This document shows, piece by piece, positions 38,601-49,082 of a stretch of 64,000 nt of DNA (positions are counted from its first letter, which is position 1; each line of letters starts with the position of its first letter). Both the position numbers and the translations under genes were made by a program. This stretch comes from Posidonia oceanica (Eukaryota > Streptophyta > Magnoliopsida > Alismatales > Posidoniaceae): positions 50,416,001 to 50,480,000 of the forward strand of contig JAZBRS010000035.1 in assembly GCA_037176725.1 (NCBI GenBank), given 5' to 3'. Under the pieces are notes generated by a model, which did not search any database, was not told the origin of the DNA, and saw only the letters and a list, made by a program, of their open reading frames with translations.

Positions 38601-39760
38601 GCCCGAGGAAGCAAGCGCGCTCTCCGTGCGGATGGAGATGGCAAAGGCTTGTCCTCGCCCGAGGAAGCAAGGTGGGGGTTCTCTGCGGATGGAATTTGAC
38701 GGGGGCTTGTCCTCGCTCGATGAAGCAAGCAGCAGTCTAATCCTCGCCCAAGGAAACAGACAGGGGACTTCGTCCGCACGGAGTGAAGTCACCCGGGCGG
38801 CTCGTCCCCGGTCGGGGAAACAAGCGAGCCTGATCCTCGCCCGAGTAAACAGGAGGGACTTCGTCCACACAGTGCGAAGTCGTAGGGGGCTTGTCCTCGC
38901 ACGAGAAAGCAAGCAAGAAAAGGAAAAAGGCTTGTCCTCACCCGAGGAAACAAGCAGGAGGGGAAGAAGAAAGAGGCTTGTCCTCGCTCGAGGAAGCAAG
39001 CGAGCGGGACTCCGTTCGCATGGAGCGGAGTCACGCAAAACGAAAAAAGACTTGTTCTCACTCGAGGAAGGAAGCAAGAAAGGAAAAAGGCTTGTCCTCG
39101 CTCGAGGAAGCAAGCAGGAAAAGAAAGGAGGAGGGCAAGCATGGGCATCGTCCGCACGGAGCGAAGCCACGCAAGGGCTGATCCTCGCACGAGGATACAG
39201 GGAAGGACTCCAAGCATACGGGGTCCGAGAAGAGCTTGTCCTCGCCAGAGGAAGCAAGCAGGGCGTGCATACACTTATCCTCGGTCGAGGAATAAGCGGG
39301 CCTGATCCTCGCCCGAGGAAGCAGGGAAACTCCATCTACGCAAGGCTGCGCAAGGCTTGTCCTCGCCCGAGGAAGGAAGCGGGTTTGATCCTCGCATGAG
39401 GAAATAGACAGGGGCTCTGTCTGCATAGAGCCAAGCAGGGCTTGTCCTCACTCGAGGTAAAAAGCAGGCGGGACTCCGTCCGCATGGAGTGGAGTCATGC
39501 CAAAGAAAAAAAAGGCTTGTCCTCGCCCGAGGAAACAAGCAGGAGGGGAAGAAGAAAGAGGCTTATCCTCGCCCAAGGAAGCAAGCGAGCGGGACTCCGT
39601 CTGCACGGAGCAGAGTCACGTGAAAAGAAAAAGGCTTGTCCTCGCCCGAGGAAGCAAGCAAGAAAGGAAAAAGGCTTGTCCTCGCCCGAGGAAGCAAGCA
39701 AGTGGGACTCCGTTCGCACGGAGCGAAGTCGCACAAGAGAAGGAAAAAGGAGAGGGAGCG
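38601..39760 (-). repeat. Irregular hairpin repeats, 3' region of element F
   Basis: The same hairpin modules as in the 144-bp array but shuffled: GGCTTGTCCTCGCCCGAGG..GCAAGC alternates with GGGACTCCGTCCGCACGGAG in units of about 40 to 110 bp. It looks like the older edge from which the regular 144-bp unit was formed. Confidence 0.8.
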
Positions 39761-39785
39761 ATACCAGAGAGTAGCTAAAAAGATG

Positions 39786-39813
39786 CCCCTGGTATCAGGG
39801 ATAATACCAGGGG
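39786..39813 (-). other. Conserved hairpin, 3' region of element F
   Basis: Perfect 10-bp stem CCCCTGGTAT/ATACCAGGGG with an 8-nt loop. The counterpart in H (63422-63448) is CCCCTAGTATC/GATACTAGGGG: one pair differs, changed in both arms. D keeps one arm near 30254. Confidence 0.7.
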
Positions 39814-40275
39814 ACAGCCGGAGCGCTCCTAGTATCAGAAGCAAGGAAAATGCAGACAAAACTAACGCATTTGCCAAATGAGCAGTTGGGGATGCTAGCC
39901 CAGAGCGATCCGGGCAAAGGTGGTTGCAGCGATGCATGGGTCCACAGAGGTTCTTGCGTGCATGTTGACTGTAGGAGGGAGCTTTGCTGCAACTCCCCTG
40001 CTGAGGCTGCTAGCATGGTGCTTGTAGAGGGAATTGCTCTAGATTTCTTGCGAGGCTGCCTTAAGCTGCTTGCATGGGCTAATGCTCTGAAGTGCTTCAT
40101 GCGAGTCCTGCAACATCCTGGCAGGAAGAGATATGCAATAGGCAAGGCATGCGACACAAACAAATGGCATGAAACGTCTTTGTATTGAGTGAATCTCTAG
40201 TTACATGCCTTTGGTAGGCCAAAAAGATACAGCATGATTCAAAAGGGCTATACAAACAAACAAGTGCACAGACGC

Positions 40276-41478
40276 CTAGTCAAGTCGGGCCTTCTTTGCT
40301 TTGCGGGAGTCGGGGAACTGGGGGGCGCCAGGAGGAATCTCGTTGAGCGGCCAAAGTCCCTGCACCTCAGTGACATACTCAGAAGTACATCCTGAGCCCT
40401 TCACAGTTGCATTGTCTATAGACTTGACCTCGTGCAGCTTCAGGTCTGCTAGCACTGTTGTGGATGTTGTTGTGCTGAGACGGTAGGTCTGCATGAGTTT
40501 GGGCACAGTGCTATCAATAAAGGCGCCTTGCCGGTAGCCGAACTGCTGCATGACCCGGATAGGGTGATACTCCACACCCCCGGTGAATCCTGGCAGCACC
40601 ACAAGCTGCGTGTCGCGAGCATCGAAGATGGTGGTGAATGGTTTAGCTGCGGATGGGATGATTCGCCAAGTCACTGCATCATCCATCAGCTCAGATAGCT
40701 TCTGGTACTCTTATGGTACGCTCTTGATAGTTCTTGCATGACCACTGCTACAGTATGTTTCAATAGCATGCCTCTAAGGGTGCAGAAGATCCATCTCTAG
40801 GTGTGCAGCTAGCCAGATTTCAACAAGTACTCCATAGCCGTGGAATTGGCGGCAATGGTGTACGACGCAGTCCAACCCACGGTAAGTTTCTGAAAGGACG
40901 ACTGGTGCTAGGTCAATCTACCGGGTCACCACCGCAAGCGCAATCTCAGCAACCTCGATTGCAACTGTCATCCGGCCATGCGTGAAGATGAGTTCGCCCA
41001 GAAAGTGGGTGATGAACCCCTAGAGCCACAGCTCATCTCCGAGATCAGCACGCTTTTCCATAACTACATCAAAGTACACTAGGTGAAGCAGGGGCATGGG
41101 CTCGCTAGTGCAGATTAATCTTTGCTGGCACCCTTTGGCAGAGAGCCCAGTTAGCTGGCTCAGGACCGCAGTGTACCCATCGCGCCTCATGAAGACTGGA
41201 GGTCCCATGATCTTGGAGAAGCCGCAGATCCGGTACACTTCCTCCAACGTAGGAGTCAGCTCTGTCCTGCCGAAGCGGAAGACATGATGCACTGGCTTCC
41301 AGAACCTTGCCGCAGCGCAAAGGAGATGCCGACTTACTTCAACGTCTGCTTCCTTCAGAAGCTTGGACGGAATACCCCAAGTGCGCAGTTTCTCGCGATT
41401 GGCTTCAGTGAGTTTGCCAACCCACTCTCGCAGGGCATCTGAGCAGTGCATGGGATTGACCAGAGTAGGATAACCCAT
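40276..41478 (-). pseudogene. PMD (DUF7745-like) protein of element F, inactivated
   Basis: Second copy of the 400-residue PMD frame. Start MGYPTLV at 41478 and end KKARLD at 40276 match the copy in A, and the total length is the same 1203 bp. The first 150 residues (41478-41020) and the last 136 (40686-40276) are open and similar to A by eye, about 70 percent in the N-terminal part. Between them, in-frame stops occur, for example a TAA at 40711-40713 and one just before 41020. REW, AARFWKP, TELTPTLEEV, LPGF and VEYHPIRVMQQF are kept. The differences are mainly point changes rather than rearrangements, so the protein was probably under selection until the element was inactivated. Confidence 0.85.
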
Positions 41479-42989
41479 TGTGCAGGAGAGAAAGTGCAGG
41501 CTGCTGGTGCAGAAACCTCAGGTACCTGTAATCAGAGTTGCAGTTCATCAGATCAGATATAAGCATGTAACCACTAACTGATAAAGATGCGGATTTCAAA
41601 GCTAGCAGTTTAGCATGTTCAGCAGTTAGCATGTTCAACAGTTAGCATTCAAAGTGCGGGCATTAAGCATATTCAGATAAAGGCAGCTCTACTGGGGAAA
41701 GTGGTTGGTCGGAGCTCTGGACCAGTGCAGCTTGAAGAAGGTCGACACATGTTTGATAGGAGTACTGTCTCAATGCCGAGCCAAGTTTTGCAAAGCGCGA
41801 AGATAGAAGGAAGGAATGACTAATGCTGTGCATGGTTTATGCTTGATATGCCTAGATATGTGCATGATTTATGATAGATGCTGTAGATGTATGCATGATT
41901 CTTGCTTATATGCTGTAGCCCTCACCATATGGAGTGCTTAGCGCTTGCTACAGAGGAAGAGAGGGGTCCCTGGCTCACTGGACTCTACTCAAACTCTTAA
42001 CTTGCTGGTGACGCTCAGGAAAGGGTTATTTGCAGTGCATGGGTGGTGGGTATTTGATGACAGGCTTCAGGCCAAACTCCCAAGGACCTACACCTACTCG
42101 TTTTGCTTCTTTTTGCTCCCTCATAGGCATGTAGGTTTCCCCTATCCCTAACTTGGAGGCAATGGGCACCTGGTTGAAGCTGGGGAGCTGTTTGCTAGGC
42201 CTTGCTAGGTTTAAAGGCTTTGCAGGGTTTGTGGATTCCCCAGGCACAAACTTTAGTCTCTCCCTAAGATAGGTAAAGGGATGGGATTGCGCTGCTTGCT
42301 TTTTTTTCCTTTTCTAGAGACAACTTTTGCCTTTTCTCCTTTTTTCCTTGCTTCTTTTTTTTGCTTTCTTTTTCTCTTTTTTTGTTCTTTTCTTTTTGCA
42401 AGCTTCTGCTATCCCTAGCTTAGAGGTAATGGGTGCCTGGGTTTTGAGGTGGGTTTGAGGGTCCCAGGTGCAAAAGGGTGGTTTATCTCCGAAGCAGTTC
42501 GGAGGGACAGGGTTATGCTACACGCCTCTATCTCTAGGGCTTGCTACTGTCTTCGCCTTCTATTTGCCTTTCTTTTATGCCCATGCTCAGACATATTCTT
42601 TTATGGCTCACATTCTTGCTCACACCCTAGCATTTTATCTCCCTCGGGAGGTGCAAGTCCTAAGGGGTTTGGTTATTTCACCTGTTCTCATTTGAAAGGT
42701 GGCTCCCTCACTAGCTAAGACACCTATGTAGTGTCAGGTGAGGCAGGGTAGACTCCTTCCATGGCAGGCAAGCACATCCGATTTCATCATCGGGCTAGAT
42801 GCGATGCATGATTTTTGCTGGGAATTTCGATTTTTGCTTGAGATATGCTGAAAGAGATGGAAATGCAAGGATATATGCAGAGATTGTGAGAATGCAAGGA
42901 ACAGGGTTGGAATGCAAAAAGAATGTATAGGGATGATAAGAATGCAAAGGATGGGACGGGAAAGAGCGCTCTGTAAGGCAAGGGCCGGT
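41479..42989 (-). other. Spacer between pol and PMD frame of element F
   Basis: Non-coding. Acceptor-like TTACAG/GTACCTG with the exon side at 41525, 47 bp before the PMD start, the same distance as in A. Purine-rich tract on the sense strand at 42295-42398, flanked by two copies of a CTATCCCTA..TTGGAGGTAATGGGCACCTGG-like segment (about 42146 and 42410). Similar in plan to 1411-2936 of A. Confidence 0.6.
42295..42398 (-). promoter_or_regulatory. Purine-rich tract between pol and PMD frame, element F
   Basis: About 100 nt nearly all A/G on the sense strand (runs such as GAAAAAGAAAG), interrupted by a few C. Same place as 2231-2358 in A, different exact sequence. Function is inference. Confidence 0.35.
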
Positions 42990-45900
42990 CTACTGATAGT
43001 ACTTCTTGAGGTAGCATGCGTTGACTGGCTCTGACTGCCCAGTCTGGTCCATGTCCTCAAGAATTGCTGCTCCACCTGAGAAAGCTTGTTTGACCACAAA
43101 GGGGCCACACCAGTTGGGTCAGAATTTGCCTCGACCGTCGGGCAGGTGGATGGCTTGCAAGACAAGGTCACCTAGCTGGAAGCTCCTAGGTCGTACATTC
43201 TTCAGGTATGCTGTTGCCATCCGCTTTTGGTAGTAGTGAGCGTTGTGCATTGCTTGCAATCTATGCTCATCAATCAGGTTGAGCTGGGTGCAGCGGTCCT
43301 CGACCCATTCTGCTTCTTCCAGCTCTGCCTCTCGTAGGATTTGCAGCGAAGGGATCTCCACTTCGACAGGCAGCACTGCCTCCATGCCATACGCCAGCGA
43401 GTATGGGGTGGCTCCTATCGAGGTCCGCACTGATGTCCTGTACACCCAGAGTGCGTACGGGAGCTTGTCATGCCAGTTTTTGTGGGTTTCTGCCATCTTC
43501 TTCATTATTTTCACAATGTTTTTATTGGTAGACTCCACTGCTCCATTCATCTGTGGCCGGTATGGTGAGGATCTATGATGCTTGATCTGGTGCTTCTACA
43601 GGTATTCCTCGATCCTCTTTGCAATAAAGTTTGAGCCGTTGTTAGAGATGATTGCATGCGGGACCCCATATCAAATGATAATGCTATTTTTGATAAACCT
43701 CTCTGTCACCGCAGTTGTTACCGCCTTGTAGGAGGCTACTTCCACCCACTTAGTGAAATAGTCTATCACTACCAGGATGAAGCAATGACCATTCGATGCA
43801 GCAAGGTGTACAACGTCGATGACATTCATCCCCCTGGTGGAGAAGGGCCATGGCGAGGACATGTTATGCAATTTTTGCGAGGGTGCGTGCATAAGATTAC
43901 CATGGATCTGGCAGTGGTGGCATCAACGCATAAACTGGCAGCAGTCTGCCTCAATGTTGGACCAGAAGTAGCCTTGCAACATGATTTTCTTGGCCAGCAG
44001 CACACCATTCATATGCGAACCACAAGTCCTTGCATGAACTTGGAGCATAAGCGTGTCGGCCTCTGGTTTGCTCAAGCAGTGTAGGAGCATCTGACTGTAT
44101 GACCTTCTGTATAGCTGCCTTGCCCCTAACACATACTTCGACGCCAGACACGCCAAAGTTCTTCTATTTGCTGCTGAGGTGCTAGGCGGGTGGCTGCCAG
44201 ACTCCAGGAAGGCTTTGATATCGCAATACCAAGGCTGCTCTTCCACCGGGTCTGCCTCCTCTATGCTCATGCAGTGCGCAGGCTGCTCCATGCATGTAAC
44301 TGATACATCCACTGCTTGGTCTTCAGGTATACTGAGCTAGGATGCCAAGGTTGCTAGCGCATCTGTGTATGCATTCCTTGCCCTGTTCATGTACGAGAAG
44401 CGGATGCTTGCAAATTGTTCTATCAGCTTCAGCAGGTGTTCATGATATGGCACAAGCTTTGGATCCTTTGTTCTCCAATCGCCATTCACTTGGGAAATCA
44501 CCAGCATGGCATCGCCGTGCACATGCAACTATTGCGCCTCATGCTCGAGCGTGACCTTCAATCCCAGAATGCATGCTTCATATTCTGCTTCATTATTAGT
44601 GCATTTGAAGGTCAACTTCCTTGCAAAGGGGATCATCTGCCCCTACGACATGGTCAGCACAGCGCCTATGCCTTGACCCTTCTTGTTGACAGCGCCATCA
44701 AAGTACAACTGCCAATGCTCTAAGTCTTCAGGGTCCTCCTCAAGGTCTTCCATTGCATAGAGGATGTCCTCATCTGGGAACTGCGTCTGGAGAGGCTGGT
44801 ATTTAGGCAAAGGAAAATCTACAGGGTGATCTGCCATGGCTTGGTCCTTCATGGCTCGCTACGTGACGTGACAAAGGTGATGTCGTATTGAGACAACAGT
44901 ACCTGCCACTTGACGCATTTGCCTATCATTGCTGGCTTCTAGAAGAGGAACTTGATGGGGTCATGTCGGCATAGAAGCCGGACTGGATATGCCATCATGT
45001 AGTGCCTCAGCTTTTGTGCAGCCTAGAAGAGGGATAAGCAGGTCTTCTCCATTGCGCTATACATGGCTTCGCAATCATTGAATTTCTTGCTCAGGTAATA
45101 AATTGCATGCTCCTTTCTACCAGATTCATCATGCTGGCCCAAGACGGCGCCCATGGAGTGCTGCGTGGTAGAGAGGTAGAGAAGCAGAGGTTTCCCCAGT
45201 GTGGGTGGGACCAAAACAGGAGGCTTGGTCAGAAGCTGCTTGATCTTGTCAAAGGCAGCTTGGCACTCCTCGCTCCAATTGATTTGTGCATTCTTCGTCA
45301 GGAGCTTGAAGATCGGATCGCAGATTGGCATGAGCTGTGCAATGAACCTACTGATATACTGCAAGCGTCCAAGCAGGCTTCGGACTTCTCTCTGTCCTGG
45401 GGGGTGGCATGTCCACGATGGCTTTTGCCTTCATTAGGTCCACCTCAATCCCTCTCTGGCTAACAATGTAGCCTAGGAGTTTGCCAGAAGATACCCCGAA
45501 TACACATTTACTGGGGTTAAGGCGCAGCTTGTACTTTCGCAAGCGGTCAAAGAGCTTCCTTAAGCAGACAAGGTGATCCTCAGGCTCTTTGGTCTTGGCA
45601 ATCATATCATCCACATATACCTCGACTTCTTGATATATGAGGTTGTGGAAAAGTGCAGTCATGGCCATCTGATAGGTTGTGCCAGCATTTTTCAGCCCAA
45701 ATGGCATGACTTGGTAGTAGAAGACACCCCAAGGAGTGATGAATGTTGTTTTCTCCATATCCTCCTCTACCATTCTGATCTAGTCATAGCTAGAGAAGCC
45801 ATCCATTAAAGAAAGCATTTTGTGCCCTGCAGTGTTATCGACTAGGATGTCAATGTGTGGTAGTGGAAAATCATCTTTGGGACTCGCCTTGTTCAGGTCC

Positions 45901-48125
45901 CGATAGTCGATGCACATGCAGACTTGTCCATCCTTCTTGGGCACTGGCACGACGTTTGCAAGCCACTCGGGGTAAAGGACGACTTTGAGGAAGTTAACAT
46001 TGTGCTGCTTCATGATCTCCTCCTTGATCGTAGCTCCAGGCGAAGACATCTACATACACCTTCAAGAATGCTATGAATTCTGCTCTAGCCTGGGGCGATA
46101 GAAGGGCGTTGATGCGGACCTCTCTGACTTCTTCTGCTGTGCAAATGCTGACAACCTCTGTCTCCTCTTCGACATGTAGGTTGGGGCCCTCTGGATCGTC
46201 GTCGTGGGGCCGGAACTCAAGCAATGGTTCATCATTCTCACCTTCGCCTGCATCATCCTCCTCTCCATATGCAATAAGCTCTGAGAGGATCTCCTTCTCA
46301 AAGGTGGGATCTGAGATATCGAACGAGTGCAAGTGTTTCGCTGCTTGGCCTTGGTGACGCTTCAGGATGGTCACGCTTACCCGAGTGTTTTTATACCCTC
46401 GGTGTGCGACCTCTGTCTTGGCAAACTCCTCGGCTGGCTCTGCCTGCTCTGACTCTACTGCTGGCTCTGCTGATTTTGCTGCAGTCGGTACTGAAGCTAA
46501 CTGTGCTGTTGTTTGCTGTGTAAGGGTTGCATGTGCTACCGCTTGCTGCTGTGCTATTGGTGCTTGCTGCGCTACTGCTTATGCATGTTGTGCTGCTGCT
46601 GTGCATGTTGTACTGTTGTTGGTGCATGTTGCGGTGCAACTGGTGCTGTTTGTGGTGCTGATGCTACTAGTATCTGCTGTGCTGTTGCTTCCTCTGCATG
46701 TTCTGGTGCACTTGTCAAGGATATATCAGGCTGGCGGCCGGCCAGTGTACAATCGCCCGCTGCATTGCCTAAGTGTGGCATGCGCTGCACGAACCATCTA
46801 GACCCACCCCTTGGCTGCAGGGTGATCAGCTCATCTGGTCTAGTGGGTGCCTCGAGTGCTAGATCTTCCTCTAGGACCATGATAGAGGGATCCGTGGCCA
46901 CGGCCTTCCCCTTCTTCTGTGCTGTCTCATGTTCTACCACGTCTTGTGCCAACGAAGCGAGCTGCTCCTAGAATAAATGCTCCAAGTCTCCCATAGAGAA
47001 ATCAATCTGAGCGTCTGCAGCCGCTCCTGCCTCCTCATCCGAGGGTGAGTCGACGTAATAAGCGACTGCCAGGCTTGTGGCCGACCTTGGCTCGACTGCT
47101 GGGCTTTCTGCTGCTTGGGATACTTGTTTTGCTGCTGCTGGGTAGGTTACCTCGGTCACTGCTGCTACTGGTGGGGAGGCACAACTGCTCTTCTAGGGGG
47201 CCAATGGCTGGGCCACCATGCTAGGGGATGAAGCACCGGTGCCCGTGGGTGACAGTGGTTGTCTCCCGATAGCAGCAGCGAGAATCTTCCGCATAGCAAG
47301 ATCTGCTGAAACTGACAGTGGTGTGCCTGACAGAGCCGCCTGGCTTGCTTGTGGCATTGTCGATGATGCAGACCAAGTCACGCTGCCGTCTGATCCGACT
47401 GACCACGCCGTCGGAGAAGGTGATTTCCATGCTAGCGCGGCTGCGGCCGCAGGCTGACTGCTGGATAATGCTGGAGGGCGTGTTTCTGACTCTGGCACTG
47501 CAGCTGCAACTGTTGGTGACTTTGGTGAGGCTGCAGGAAGAGGAGAAACTGTCAACCCCGCCCCAAGGCCTACCAATTCTGCTGCTTCATTAGTGAGTGC
47601 CAAGAAAATTGACCAAGATGCAGTCACGCTGAGTTGATCCTTGCTGCTGGTTGGGGCTACCTCGACTATGCCAGACTCCTCAGTTGAGTAGTAGTCCTCA
47701 ATGCAGACCCATTCTTCTGTTGGTGGTGGAGAGCTCAGGCATGATGCCTGCTGTGCTGGGGCCTCACTGCTGTTTGCATCTAGGATACTTACACTGGTGA
47801 AGTTAGTGAGGTCCTGCGGGATAGCCATCCTCTGATTCTTAAGCTGCATGCATCTGTCTTTGCTAGACTGTAGGTCATATCCAAGACCTTCTAAATCTCT
47901 TCGCTCTACTGCTCTGATCGGCACAACGATTCCCTGGCCATATCACCCGAGAGGCGTTTCCTTGACATAGCCCCACCTGTGACAGATGTTTTCGACCATC
48001 CGGAAGGGGTTGTCGTGAACGGCCAAGGAGTTGACACGTTCAAGATCAGGTACAAAGCTAACCGGCTCACATCGATTAACTCGATACAGGGCAACTGAAA
48101 GCACAGGGTCAAAAGGGATAGTATG
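42990..48125 (-). pseudogene. gag-pol: Gag-pol of element F, decayed and truncated
   Basis: Covers the region from just after the protease to the end of integrase, matching 2937 to about 8125 of A. Broken open stretches: G-patch-like and linker (47924-47193), linker to RT start (46374-45994), RT first part (46049-45780), RT second part with YVDD (45773-45348), first RNase H (45364-45023), second RNase H (44852-44643 and 44528-44337), integrase zinc region (44312-43923), integrase core (43892-43671), and integrase C-terminal part with the E of DDE (43550-43119). A further stop in the GPF module lies at 43119-43121. About 115 bp just before the RT core are deleted at 46029/46030 relative to A. 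The 5' part (protease, gag) is cut off at 48125 by element G. No product is expected. Confidence 0.9.
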
Positions 48126-48469
48126 TGTAGTAATCCCGGTGTTCAGATCGTCCATGCACATTGCCAAAAGCTCGCATGTACCAATCAGAATCAGGTTCAC
48201 TATTAGTGGCTATGTCCGAGGAGGAAGGCTCAACTTGAAAACACTTAAAACAGAGGAGAAAAGATAAGAAAAGAAGAACATAAGACAATTCAGAGTCGCC
48301 ACCGTGTCTATTATCGGGAGACAAGGAAAACCGGGGAAATGCGTGAATAAACACGCAAAACCAAGCAAAGGATGCAATGCAAAAGAAAACAAATGCAAAT
48401 GAATGCAAATGATATGACTCATGCCTAGGATAAGGGAATATGGTCATTGCGGGCCAAAAGACTAGGCAA

Positions 48470-48547
48470 GGACTCCTGTTACGTGCGGGGAAGGTGTTAG
48501 TCACCCCTGACACGCCCGAGAATCAGTCTTTCTAGGGTTACGCTCGC
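48470..48547 (-). other. Conserved LTR core block, LTR G
   Basis: Plus strand GGGGAAGGTGTTAGTCACCC; one change (GTC for GGC) against the consensus of the window. About 345 bp from the LTR end. Confidence 0.7.
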
Positions 48548-48822
48548 ATATGCAGGGAAATGCATGTTTGAATGCCTAATTGCCAATGAATGCCTAAATG
48601 GATGCTCATAGGTGTGCTCTAAGTGGTGGAATGTAATGCAAGGAAGTAAACGTGCAGTCTAAGTGCTCAGCAACGCTGTCTGTATTCCGAACGTGTCGAA
48701 ACCTGGCTTGTGAGAACTCCAGGCAGTAAGCATCACTGCCCAATATGCAAATGCAGGAGATAAAGCAAAACTTCGGTAAAACCAAGCAATACAGGCGACA
48801 TGCAAGAGAAAACAGCATAAAA

Positions 48823-49082
48823 CACGCAAAACGATGCAAGAAATAGAAGCGACACACGAAACGGTGCAAGAAACAAGATCGGCATGCAAAACGGTGCGAA
48901 AAACAAAGCAAGCATGCGAAACAGTGCAAAAAAAAGATCGGCACACAAAACAGTGTAAAAAAAAGAGCAAGCACGCAAAACGGTGCGAGAAACAAAGCAA
49001 GTAAACAAAACGATGCAAGAAAACGAAGCGGGCACGCCAAACGGTGCCAAAAGTGAAGCGGGCACGCAAAACGGTGCCAAAG
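48823..49082 (-). repeat. 30-bp tandem repeats in LTR G
   Basis: Diverged copies of CACGCAAAACGGTGCAAGAA spaced about 29-30 bp, same family as in A, B and H. The open Cys/Phe-rich frame here is a repeat effect. Confidence 0.8.

Larger units (their letters stand above)
37567..40275 (-). other. 3' non-coding region of element F
   Basis: Contains the block GAGTCAT...ATGACTC (37649-37690), ATGCAGATGCGAATGC words (37700-37840), hairpins GGGCTGCTAGCCC (about 37922), the tandem arrays (separate entries), a hairpin CCCCTGGTAT/ATACCAGGGG (39786-39813), and 450 bp of unique sequence before the PMD stop. Long frames here exist on both strands only because the repeat period is a multiple of 3. Confidence 0.7.
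34186..48125 (-). mobile_element. Element F: decayed Tat/Ogre-type element with PMD frame
   Basis: Sense order from the right: gag-pol (48125 to 42990, cut at its protease end by element G), spacer with purine tract, PMD frame, 3' region with hairpin arrays, purine tract, 3' LTR (37552 to 34186). The gene order is the same as in A, but coding parts have many stops and frameshifts. The gag end and 5' LTR should lie beyond element G, right of the window. Confidence 0.88.

Noticed and set aside
37768..39335. Long open frames of 200-400 codons on both strands (37768-38670, 37928-38779, 38136-39335, 37965-38570)
   Set aside because: They lie in the 144-bp array of element F. The period is 48 codons, so any frame without a stop in one unit stays open. 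They overlap each other in several frames and match no family.
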